Assembly (NCBI GenBank): GCA_965243605.1
Contig: CBDEVQ010000092.1
Span: 62,001 to 126,000 of the forward strand
From: JBMYYR01 sp965243605
GTDB taxonomy: Bacteria; Bacteroidota; Bacteroidia; Flavobacteriales; CAJXXR01
Direction: 5' to 3'
Length of the DNA: 64,000 nucleotides
Shown here: positions 28,373 through 37,436 of the stretch, in pieces
Layout: every line of letters begins with the position of its first letter
How positions within the stretch are numbered: the stretch's first letter is position 1
Notes under the pieces: model-generated
What the model saw: only the letters and a program-made list of their open reading frames with translations
What the model was told of the DNA's origin: nothing
The model's database searches: none
Made by a program: the position numbers and the translations under genes

Positions 28373-29866
28373 ATGAAAATTGGAAAACATGAAATTTCTA
28401 TTTTAGATCTATCGATTGCCTTTGTATTATTAATCTTAACGGCTGTTTTTGTCTTTGGTTTTTTTACTTTACTAACCGATGCCATTCGGTATGTCACCTT
28501 AGATCCTTATGATAAGGAATTAATATTTTCAGGAGAATATAGATTGTATTTTAATCTGTTTTACGCTGGTTTAGGGCTCTTAATTGGTCAATCGTTTGCA
28601 TTATACTATTTACTTCCCAGGCTACCCTTACCGTCTTATTTTAAGACCCAAATACTAAATGATAATCAATGGGTCATATGGTCGGTTTTGCTGTTAGTGA
28701 TAAAGGGTATAGCCATATTGGTAAGCTATAGAATGATTTTTATGAGCGATTCATTAACGGCAATGGTACCCCTGATAGTTTGTATCATGTTAACCATATT
28801 AGGTGTTATGTTTATTTATTCTTGGAATGGAATAAGACGGTATATATTAGGTACACGCATAATGGTATTAATGGTTGGTTTTCTTTTCTATTCGTCCTTG
28901 TCTTTTTTAATTGCACATATTTCTTTTATAGATCGCCAAACTATAGATGAAATGGCATTGAACAATAATGTGGTACATACACATGATATTCAATATCCAG
29001 AAGCAGAATGGGGAAGGAAGATTAAACGAAAATCCTTGGTTATTGATCTTGTGATTGGGAAGAATCCTAAAACTCAAGAAGTAGAGGTGTTTTATGAGAA
29101 TAATTTAGTGCCTTTAAATAGTTTGGATTCTGTGTTGTTTAGCGTTAGGAATTCTTTTAGAATGGAAGAATTAAAATTTACAACAATAGGTTTACGGGCA
29201 GATAAACATTTAAAAGTAAAAGATATATTACCTATTCTTGAACGGTTATACATTAGTGGACAAAAACGCATTTTATTTTATGTAAATATATTCGATGAGC
29301 CTTTTATGGCTGATCCAGTATTTTCATTTAAACTATCAGAAGCAATATTTTATGATTATTTGAATGGGAAATTAGATAGCTTAGATGTAAAAAAGACAAA
29401 ATACTCATTATCTACTCCTCCTTTACATACAATTATTTCAAATTATTATATTCCAAATAATGGTGTTGATGTATACGTATCTCAAGAAAAATCTTATATA
29501 AATCAGCATGAGAAATTTTCAGTTCTTTCCATGACCAATAAATTAAGTGAAGCATTTAAGCAAGATGAGGCGAGTACTATTACATTTTATTTTGTAGATG
29601 AGAATATAACACTTGGTGAATATATAAATACGAAAAGTCAAATATATAAGGCATACCATGAATTGAGGAATGAGTATGCTATGCAACATTTTAGCAAATT
29701 CTATGAAGATCTAAATTCCAATAACCGTAGAAGCATCAGAAAACAATATCCAATCAATATTATGGAGTTTGGGTTAAAGAGTATAAACAAAGAAAGAATG
29801 GACGCTTTTTTTATAGAACAAAAGGAACTTTACCATAAAAGATGGATGTGGATTTGTTTGCCATAG
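28373..29866 (+). CDS. Membrane protein with ExbD/TolR-like periplasmic domains
   Basis: 497-aa protein with about five N-terminal membrane helices (roughly 13-35, 60-82, 100-121, 127-148, 158-180) and an extramembrane C-terminal part. Two stretches there look like the periplasmic fold of ExbD/TolR: residues 216-305 (TTIGLRADKHLKVKDILPIL, then SGQKRILFYV; compare ExbD 'vRADk..yg.vv.vld.l...G'), and the C-terminal third, whose YHELRNEYAMQHF and IRKQYPINIMEF match the tail of Bacteroidota ExbD proteins. ExbD normally has one helix and is encoded beside ExbB; neither holds here. Function unknown. The similarity is judged by eye. Confidence 0.55.
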   Translation: MKIGKHEISILDLSIAFVLLILTAVFVFGFFTLLTDAIRYVTLDPYDKELIFSGEYRLYFNLFYAGLGLLIGQSFALYYLLPRLPLPSYFKTQILNDNQWVIWSVLLLVIKGIAILVSYRMIFMSDSLTAMVPLIVCIMLTILGVMFIYSWNGIRRYILGTRIMVLMVGFLFYSSLSFLIAHISFIDRQTIDEMALNNNVVHTHDIQYPEAEWGRKIKRKSLVIDLVIGKNPKTQEVEVFYENNLVPLNSLDSVLFSVRNSFRMEELKFTTIGLRADKHLKVKDILPILERLYISGQKRILFYVNIFDEPFMADPVFSFKLSEAIFYDYLNGKLDSLDVKKTKYSLSTPPLHTIISNYYIPNNGVDVYVSQEKSYINQHEKFSVLSMTNKLSEAFKQDEASTITFYFVDENITLGEYINTKSQIYKAYHELRNEYAMQHFSKFYEDLNSNNRRSIRKQYPINIMEFGLKSINKERMDAFFIEQKELYHKRWMWICLP

Positions 29867-30015
29867 TATTTAAATAAAGTTTGGCTAAGCTTATGTTAAT
29901 TTAATAATATATAATTCATAAAAGGATAAAATATATTGCTTTGTATATTCTCTCGAATAAAAGGCTTTTATCCCTATTTTAATTTTAAATTGCAAGACTT
30001 TAAATAATTTATATA

Positions 30016-31353
30016 ATGATAATATTTTATTGCATTTTGTCGCTACTAATCTCTTGGATTTGGATTGACTATTTTAGATTAATAGATGTTTTTGAAAAAG
30101 AGAATATAAAAAAAATTATACCCGCTTTCTTAATAGGAGCAGTCTCTATTTCTATTGTATATGGTATTGATGAATACATTTTGGTGTATTCTACTTTAGA
30201 CTATAACGGGACGTTTTTTAATGATTTAATATACAGTATACTCCATGTAGGCCTAGTGGTAGAGGTTGTTAAAATTATTCCATTTTATATTGTTTATAAG
30301 CTGTTTAAAAAAGAATTTAATGAACCCGTAGATTATTTAGTTTACATATGTACCACGGCATTAGGGTTCGCTGCTATTGAAAATGTCTTCCATTTTATGA
30401 GTGGAAATCTTTATATAATTAATGAACAAGCTATATTATCTACAATTAGTCATTTATTTAATGCCTCATTAGTGGCTTATGGAATTATACAATTTAAATT
30501 TTCACCTTCTAAAGTATCAAATTCAGTACTTGTAAAGTATATATTATTTGCCATTCTATCCCATGGAGTATTTGATTTTATTAAGTTCTATTTTACATCG
30601 TTTGAATCCTATATCATAATTGTTTCCTATTTTTTATTCACCATATCGTTTTTTGCATCCATTTTGAATAATGCGCTGAATAATTCATCTTATTTTTCGT
30701 ATAAACATGTTATTAATTCAGATCTTGTTGCTAAACGACTATTGTTGTATTATGGTATTTTATTTGGTTTAGAAGTAGTGGCCGTCTCTATTATTAAAGG
30801 TAGCGTTTTGGCAGGTGGAATAATGATACCTTTCATGATTTTTAAATCTGGAATTATTTTAGGAATTACAATTTTAAGACTAAGCCGATTTAAACTTATA
30901 AAAGATCGATGGAATCCATTGGTATTTGAGTTGCCTTTTTCGATAGAAGCATCAGAAGATGAATTAGGATATACAAGATATAGCATCGATGTAAAAGGGA
31001 ATTCTTACAATGAAATGTATATAAATGCATATTATCAAACCGATTGTTTACTTAAGTTTATTGGGAAACGTAAGAATTTGGTTTTATCCGCTTATGTGAA
31101 AGATAAGTACTTTACGGTGAATGATAAACCTTTTTATGAAATTGAAAGAAACGACTCCGAAAACAAAGATCAAACGCTTGTTTTATTTCCAAAAGAATCT
31201 GGAGAAAAATTTATTTCCGGTAAATCAGATAAATATCCCATTGCTGGATTAATGACTCTTCAAAATGGTAAAGCAATCGGAGATGATTTAACGATTAAAG
31301 ACTTTAAATTTAATGCTTGGGTTGTAATGAAACCAGTAAAGAAAACATCTTAA
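30016..31353 (+). CDS. PrsW-like intramembrane protease-family protein
   Basis: 445 aa with eight or so predicted helices in the first 290 residues. Motifs fit the PrsW (glutamic/CPBP-related) group: VVEVVKIIPFYIVYK, then DYLVYICTTALGFAAIENVF, HLFNASLVAYG and ILSHGVFDFIKF. The usual EE pair of motif 1 is VE here. Residues from about 290 form an extra soluble domain with no recognised match, so the substrate is unknown; PrsW of Bacillus cleaves an anti-sigma factor. Its last four bases overlap the end of the convergent response-regulator gene. Upstream DNA at 29916-29933 carries half of the GGATA motif seen near rrf2 and ric. Confidence 0.7.
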   Translation: MIIFYCILSLLISWIWIDYFRLIDVFEKENIKKIIPAFLIGAVSISIVYGIDEYILVYSTLDYNGTFFNDLIYSILHVGLVVEVVKIIPFYIVYKLFKKEFNEPVDYLVYICTTALGFAAIENVFHFMSGNLYIINEQAILSTISHLFNASLVAYGIIQFKFSPSKVSNSVLVKYILFAILSHGVFDFIKFYFTSFESYIIIVSYFLFTISFFASILNNALNNSSYFSYKHVINSDLVAKRLLLYYGILFGLEVVAVSIIKGSVLAGGIMIPFMIFKSGIILGITILRLSRFKLIKDRWNPLVFELPFSIEASEDELGYTRYSIDVKGNSYNEMYINAYYQTDCLLKFIGKRKNLVLSAYVKDKYFTVNDKPFYEIERNDSENKDQTLVLFPKESGEKFISGKSDKYPIAGLMTLQNGKAIGDDLTIKDFKFNAWVVMKPVKKTS

Positions 31354-32033
31354 TCCATTAATTTATAACCAACACCTCTGGCATTTACAATTTTAATGGT
31401 CGGGTCTTTAGATAGCTTTTTTCTTAATTTAGTAATAAAAACATCCATACTTCTTGCCGAAAAGAAATCATCATTATCCCAAAGTTTTTTAAGAATGACA
31501 GAACGATCCAAGACTTGGTTTTTGTTTTTTATGAGATGAAATAAAAGTTGAGATTCTCGATGAGTTAGTAAAACGGGTTCTTCATTTTCATAATGAAGAG
31601 ATTGTTTAGGGAAATTAAATGTAAATAACCCTAAGGTAAGAACATCCTGGTCTTTTTTGGTTTTAATACGGTTTAGTAAATTGTTTATTCTAACAATTAA
31701 TTCCTCCATACTAAAAGGCTTTTTAAGGTAATCGTTACCACCAATTGTAAAGCCTTCTACCACGTCTTTAGCTTGAGATTTAGAGGTTAAGAAAATAATA
31801 GGAATGTCGTCATTTTCTTGACGTATTTCTTTGGCCAAGGTAAACCCATCTTTCTTTGGCATCATAATATCTAAAACCAACAATTCAATATCTTCAGATT
31901 TATATACCTCATATGCTTCTTCTCCATTTTTAACTAAATGAACAATAAAATCTCTCGTTTCAAGACTCTCTTTAATAATCTGTCCGAGTGAAGGTTCATC
32001 TTCAGCCAGTAATATGGTTATAGGTTTACGCAT
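31350..32033 (-). CDS. OmpR/PhoB-family response regulator
   Basis: 227-aa cytoplasmic two-component regulator. Receiver domain at 1-120 with acidic pocket E11/D12, phospho-acceptor D55 in LLVLDIMMPKKDG, T83 and K104 (DYLKKPFS). The OmpR-type winged helix occupies about 130-227 (LTHRESQLLFHLIKNKNQVL; ARSMDVFITKLRKKLSKD). Its start overlaps the end of the kinase gene by 8 bases, so the two are translationally coupled. The likely target site is the 10-bp-periodic repeat upstream of the kinase. Confidence 0.93.
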   Translation of the reverse strand: MRKPITILLAEDEPSLGQIIKESLETRDFIVHLVKNGEEAYEVYKSEDIELLVLDIMMPKKDGFTLAKEIRQENDDIPIIFLTSKSQAKDVVEGFTIGGNDYLKKPFSMEELIVRINNLLNRIKTKKDQDVLTLGLFTFNFPKQSLHYENEEPVLLTHRESQLLFHLIKNKNQVLDRSVILKKLWDNDDFFSARSMDVFITKLRKKLSKDPTIKIVNARGVGYKLMD

Positions 32034-33576
32034 AAGGCATCGTAATTTTAAAAATTGTATACTTAGACTTGAAGCTTAAAGTCAATTGTCCATGATGTTT
32101 ATCTATTATTTTTTTAGAATAATATAAACCTATTCCAAATCCTTTTATATTGTGTGTATTTCCTGAAGGTTGCCTGTAAAATTTTTCGAATAAATATTGG
32201 GTATCCGTTTTCGATAAAGATTGTCCAGAATCTTTAATCGAAATCTCTAAAAGTCCACCAAGTCTACGAACATCAATATTGATATCATCTCCACCGTATT
32301 TTAAAGCATTATCGATAAGGTTGTTAATGACATTTTCAAAATGAAATACATCGACCTTTGAGATAAGATTTTCACAGTTGCTACTAAACGTAATGTTTTT
32401 ATTTGGGTGTTGAATTTTAAATTTAGCCTGTACGGTTTCAACCAACTCAATAATATTGACTTCTTCCTTAAATAATTCAATATTGTTAGAATCTAAAGTT
32501 GCTGTCTCCAATAGTTTTTCTACCATGGTGTTCAGTTTGTCTAATTGCTCTTTAGACATATCTAAATAGGTTTCGGAACGTTCTGGGTGTTTAGATGCAT
32601 TAAAATTTCTAATGCTTTCTAAGGCTACAGAAATAGTGGCAATAGGTGTTTTAAATTCATGTGTAATATTGCTAATGAAATCATTTTTTATTTCACCAAT
32701 TTGCTTTTGTTTCTGTATAACCTTTAATAAATAAAACAAACAAGAAATAATGGCTAAAATTAGAATGGCAGATATTAATAGACCAACATAAATTCGTTTT
32801 AGTATAGGAAGTTTAATATCCGAAAATGAAAGTTTAATTTGGGCATCTTGAGGTAAATACACCGACTCGGAATTCACATGTAATGGGAAATGGTTAGAAT
32901 TGGGATTGTTTTTTAATAGAATCTCATCGATAGAATTTTTATAATTCAATTCAAAATCGAACGCCATGTCGTTCTTTTGCAATTTATCTAATAATATTTC
33001 ATTTATCTTAACAACATCCAATGTATCACTGGTTAATGAAATTACAATTTGTGATGTTAATTGCTGAAAACTTTCTTCAATAGCAATATCAATATACCCA
33101 TGCTCTCCTGTTAAATTCTTAAAATAGTGCTCCAAAGAATCGGGTAGTGTGTCATTTGAAAACTCTTCTTTAATAACCATAATTCGTTGAGAATCTTTTG
33201 GTAAAGTAATATCGGGTAGTTTTAGTTTACGCTTTAAACTATCTATAGTACTATGAAGAAGTTGTTGAGGTAATGTTTGGTTAGAGGCATTGGGTTTAAA
33301 AATATGCACGGCCATACTGTCTAGGGTGTTATTAATAAACCCCAAGGAATTCACAGCACTAGTATCGTTATACGTCGCTTTAAATGTCGATTTTTCCTTA
33401 GCAATATTCGCATAATATTCTTCTATAGATTCATCAAGTACATGTTGAATATCTTGAATATACTCCTGTTTATTAGAGACATAATTTTTATAGTTCCAAT
33501 ACACCTGTATACCTACAGTTGCAATAACAACTAAGGTAATACTATATAAGATCCATTTATAATTTTCTTGTTTCAT
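32026..33576 (-). CDS. Membrane sensor histidine kinase
   Basis: 516-aa kinase with membrane helices at about 9-28 and 263-285 flanking a periplasmic sensor domain of some 230 residues that I do not recognise. The HisKA phospho-acceptor lies in ISNITHEFKTPIATIS (H at about 307). The ATPase domain has an N box (NNLIDNALKYGG, about 415), DSGQSLS and a G box (KGFGIGLYYSKKIIDKHHG, about 483). First gene of a two-gene operon with the response regulator, divergent from the GLPGLI gene. Confidence 0.92.
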   Translation of the reverse strand: MKQENYKWILYSITLVVIATVGIQVYWNYKNYVSNKQEYIQDIQHVLDESIEEYYANIAKEKSTFKATYNDTSAVNSLGFINNTLDSMAVHIFKPNASNQTLPQQLLHSTIDSLKRKLKLPDITLPKDSQRIMVIKEEFSNDTLPDSLEHYFKNLTGEHGYIDIAIEESFQQLTSQIVISLTSDTLDVVKINEILLDKLQKNDMAFDFELNYKNSIDEILLKNNPNSNHFPLHVNSESVYLPQDAQIKLSFSDIKLPILKRIYVGLLISAILILAIISCLFYLLKVIQKQKQIGEIKNDFISNITHEFKTPIATISVALESIRNFNASKHPERSETYLDMSKEQLDKLNTMVEKLLETATLDSNNIELFKEEVNIIELVETVQAKFKIQHPNKNITFSSNCENLISKVDVFHFENVINNLIDNALKYGGDDINIDVRRLGGLLEISIKDSGQSLSKTDTQYLFEKFYRQPSGNTHNIKGFGIGLYYSKKIIDKHHGQLTLSFKSKYTIFKITMPYA

Positions 33577-33616
33577 TACTCAAAAATAAAACTTAAGAAA
33601 CCAATAAACAAGCGGA

Positions 33617-33641
33617 TAACACTCGTTAACACTGGATAACT
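33617..33641. promoter_or_regulatory. Three direct half-sites with 10-bp period (OmpR-type operator)
   Basis: TAACACT at 33617, TAACACT at 33627 and TAACT at 33637: three direct repeats spaced exactly 10 bp. One-turn direct repeats are how OmpR/PhoB regulators bind as head-to-tail dimers. The site lies in the 122-bp divergent promoter region between the kinase and the GLPGLI gene, so autoregulation and control of the GLPGLI/receptor pair are both plausible. Confidence 0.5.
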
Positions 33642-33698
33642 ATATTATGAAGGCCAAATCTCAACCTTTGTAATGTAGAATTATAAAAGAACGTTAAG

Positions 33699-34538
33699 AT
33701 GACACATTTAAAGAAAACATGGGTATGTATTTGTATTGGAATTTCAACCTTAAGCGTTGCACAAGATTTTAATGGAATAGCCACCTATAAGTCTAAGCAG
33801 AATTTTGAAATGGAAATTGATACTGCACAGATGCAAGGTATGGGGAGTCAAATCATGGATATGTTGAGAAAGCAATTTGAAAAAGAGTTTGTTTTAAAAT
33901 TTAACCAATATGAGTCTCTATATACGGAAGATAAAGAACTGGAAGCTCCTCAACCCGAAGGTTTGGTTCTAACGATAGAAGAAACAGGTGGTGCAGATCA
34001 TATATACAAAAATACCAAAGAAAAGCGATATGTTAATCAGAGTGAGAATTTTGGTAAGATGTTTCTTATAAAAGATAAGCTTGAAGATTTAGATTGGAAG
34101 TTGTTGAACGAAACAAAAACGATTGGAGAATACACGTGTTATAAAGCTGTTTTAAAACGTGAGGTAATGGTTATGGAAGATCAATTACTGGTAAATCCAT
34201 CAGAAGATGAAAACAACGAACCTAAAACAGAGCTTAAGAAAATGGAGATTGTTGCCTGGTATACACCTCAAATACCTGTGAACACAGGTCCAGATTTATT
34301 CTATGGTTTACCTGGTCTTATCTTACAGGTGACCAGCGATGATAAAACGATGATATGTAGTAAGCTGGTTTTAAATCCAAAATCGAAAGTTGAAATAAAA
34401 GAACCTGTTAAAGGAAAGGTTATAACTCAAGAAAAATATAGAGTAGTTATGGAGAAAAAATTGAAACAAATTCAAGAAAATAGACCTGAGTTTGGTGATG
34501 GAGACGGAGAGTCTATAGAAATTAGAATAGGTCAGTAA
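33699..34538 (+). CDS. GLPGLI family protein
   Basis: 279-aa secreted protein, signal peptide at about 1-21 (CICIGISTLSVAQ). The family signature GLPGLI is present in LFYGLPGLILQV (about 203-208), and the N-terminal FNGIATYKSKQNFEM is also typical. GLPGLI proteins are Bacteroidota-specific and periplasmic or outer-membrane-associated, with no known biochemical function. They are commonly encoded just before an outer-membrane receptor, as here (32 bp gap). Confidence 0.9.
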   Translation: MTHLKKTWVCICIGISTLSVAQDFNGIATYKSKQNFEMEIDTAQMQGMGSQIMDMLRKQFEKEFVLKFNQYESLYTEDKELEAPQPEGLVLTIEETGGADHIYKNTKEKRYVNQSENFGKMFLIKDKLEDLDWKLLNETKTIGEYTCYKAVLKREVMVMEDQLLVNPSEDENNEPKTELKKMEIVAWYTPQIPVNTGPDLFYGLPGLILQVTSDDKTMICSKLVLNPKSKVEIKEPVKGKVITQEKYRVVMEKKLKQIQENRPEFGDGDGESIEIRIGQ

Positions 34539-34570
34539 TATCCATTAATAACACGATTAATATTATCTAT

Positions 34571-37253
34571 ATGAAAGCCTTACTTCTTTTTTTTATACTA
34601 CCATTACAGTTGTTTGCACAAGTTCGGTTATCCGGACTTGTGACAGATAGCTTGAACAATCCTTTGGAATTAGCCAATATTATGGCCATAAATGAAGATA
34701 CCGATGAAATTGATGCATTTGGGGTATCTAATTCGGAAGGGAAGTTTATTTTAGAACTCCACACCAATGCCAATTACATGCTTAAAATAAGCTATGTAGG
34801 TATGAAAGAACTACAAGAGCCAATTAAAACAAATACAGAATCCATAGAGCATACCGTTGTTTTAAAAGAGGACTCTAGACTAAAAGAGCTTGAACTTGTT
34901 TATGAAATGCCAATTACCATCAATGGAGATACATTAACCTATAAAACGGATGCGTTTACAAATGGTACCGAAAAAAAATTAGAGGAAGTATTGGATAAGT
35001 TACCAGGGGTTGAGGTTACCGAAGACGGTGAGATTAAAGTTGAAGGAAAAACCGTTAACAAAATAATGGTTGAAGGAAAAACCTTTTTTGATGGAGATAC
35101 TAAACTGGCAACAAAAAACATTCCTGCAGACGCTTTAGAAAAGGTTGAGGTGTTAAAGAATTTTACTGAGGTGGGTATGATGAAAAACCTTGGGGGAAAT
35201 GAAGATAATGTAGCTATTAATGTAAAGTTAAAAGAGGGTAAAAAGAATTTTGGTTTGGTGAAATTACAGCAGGGGTAGGACCGGATAATAGACATTTAAT
35301 ACACCCAAATTGTTTTACTATAGCCCAAAATACAGTGTGAATCTTATTACGGATATTAATAATATTGGAGAAATTCCATTTACGATAAACGATTATTTTA
35401 AATTTTCGGGCGGATTTAGTGCCTTAAATTCTGGAACGTCATTAAATTTTAACGATCCGGCCTTGCAGTTTTTAATGGCGCAGAATAACCGAGCTAAGTC
35501 CGTAGATACAAAATTTGGCGCGCTTAACTTAAATTATACACTACGTAAAGATCTAGATTTAAATGGGTTTTTAATTTTATCTGACTCTAAAACAACCTTA
35601 AAGGAAGAGAGTCAGAGAACATATTTTTCGTCATCATTGCCAGATGAAACAACCAATAGTGATGTCTTGCAAAATAACACATTGGGCCTTTTAAAACTAT
35701 CGTTAAAATACGAGCCCAATTCAAGTTTATATATGACATACGAAGCCTTTGGAAAACATTCTGAGCAAAAACAGGACAATCTATTTGTATCTTCGGTATA
35801 CAACCGAATAGAAGAAACGCAACGCTTAAATCCGAAAAGCCTTAAACAAAACATCGGGTTATATAAATCCTTTTCGACCAAAGATATTTTGTCCTTTGAA
35901 TTACAACATACCTATAAAGACGAAGATCCATTTTACAATGCCATACAACAACAATCAGGTCTTTCTCAATTTGTAAATGTATTACCTATAGATACTAATC
36001 AGAATGCCTATAGATTAAATCAGGATAAATTTGTGAAAACCAATAAAATAGATGTTAAATCAAAATATTGGTACATATTAAACAAAAAAAGTAATATTAG
36101 TACAAATGCAGGATTCTCAAGAAGTACTCAGAATTTTAATACCCGCCTATACCAAACCTTAGATGATTTAAGCGTAAAACCCTTAGGCTCAGAAGGTGTT
36201 AAGAGTGTAAACGCGGTAGAGTATACGATTAACGATGTGTATTTTGGGGCGCAATACCGTTTAAAAGCTGGAATATTCACCTTACATCCTGGTGTTAATG
36301 TACATCACTATCAAGTTGAAAACAACCAAAATAACATTGAAACGGCTCAAACATTTAATCGTATCCTTCCAAGCATGAACCTTAGATTGCAGTTTAAAAA
36401 ATCTGAACATATGACATTAAGGTATTCTGCACAAAATCAATTTACAGATATAAATACCCTTGCCGAAGGTATAATCTTAAACAGATACAATAGTTTATAC
36501 CAAGGGAATAAATTATTAGAAAGTTCATTAAATCATGTTTATTCAATTGGGTACTTTAATTTTAATCAATTTAGTTTCACCAATATATTTGCCAACGTAA
36601 ATTATACCAAAACCGAAGATCCAATTTCTATTAATACAATGTTTTTAGGGAATGCAGAGCAGGCAGGGCTAGATCAGATAGGAGGTCCGCTAAATTCTAA
36701 TTTTGCAAACGAAAGTTTAAATGCAGATATCAATATAGAAAAAACAATACGTAAAATTAAAGGTCGTTTAGAAGGTCGATTTTCTTATTCTAAATTCAAT
36801 CAATTCTTAAACGATGAACGAGAAGTGAATGAATCCTTAAATCAGAATTATACAATAAGTCTGAAAACAAATTTTAGAAAACGACCAAATTTGGAAATTG
36901 GGTATCAAGTGAATATAGATCACTATCATCAAGTTGGTAGAGTATCTAAGTTTTATAATCACCAACCCTATGTAAAGCTAAAAGCCAAATTCTTAAAATC
37001 GTTTCTATTACATATAGATTATACCCATTATACGTATACGGATGAACATACCGTTTTGAATCGATATGGTTTTTTAAATGCAAATTTAAGTTATCAGAAA
37101 AAAGATGCTAAACTAGAATATAAATTTCAGGTTTCTAATATCTTAAACAATACATCCATTAATTCTAATAACTCTAATGCTTGGAACACGTCTACCACTT
37201 GGTTTTATGTGCAACCTCGATACATGGTATTAAGTGCAACGTATCATCTATAA
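34571..37253 (+). pseudogene. CarboxypepD_reg-like outer-membrane receptor, broken by two 1-nt frameshifts
   Basis: TonB-dependent-receptor-like outer-membrane beta-barrel protein of about 894 aa if repaired. Signal peptide at 1-17, CarboxypepD_reg-like domain (VRLSGLVTDSLNNPLELANI), plug domain (LDKLPGVEVTEDGEIKVEGK), then a long barrel ending KFQVSNILNNTS...LSATYHL. The frame runs to a stop at 35278 and resumes in another frame to 37253. In the third frame the intervening bases read WFGEITAGVGPDNRHLIHP, the expected family sequence. Two losses explain this: one T in the run at about 35248-35251 and one A in the run at about 35306-35310. The rest of the barrel has no stops, so decay is recent or the assembly is wrong there. 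Confidence 0.85.
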
Positions 37254-37436
37254 AGAATAGCAGGAATACAAATTCCTGTTATTTATATCTAATTGCTTAT
37301 TGTATTAATAGGTTGTGGTATATGCGAATATTAATGGGATATAAGAATCTGAATGCGTTAGTGTTATTTTTATCTTAAATTGCAGATCAATCATTACAAT
37401 CATTATATATTTGTGCCATTAATAGGATTCTTTATT

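Noticed and set aside
29916..29960. Third Rrf2-type operator upstream of the PrsW-like gene
   Set aside because: Shares ATTCATAAAAGGATA with the other two sites but lacks a nearby right arm, so it is not listed as a site.
37380..37436. TTG start at 37380 for the beta-helix protein
   Set aside because: The ATG at 37437 opens a clean signal peptide; the extra 19 residues look unlike a leader.
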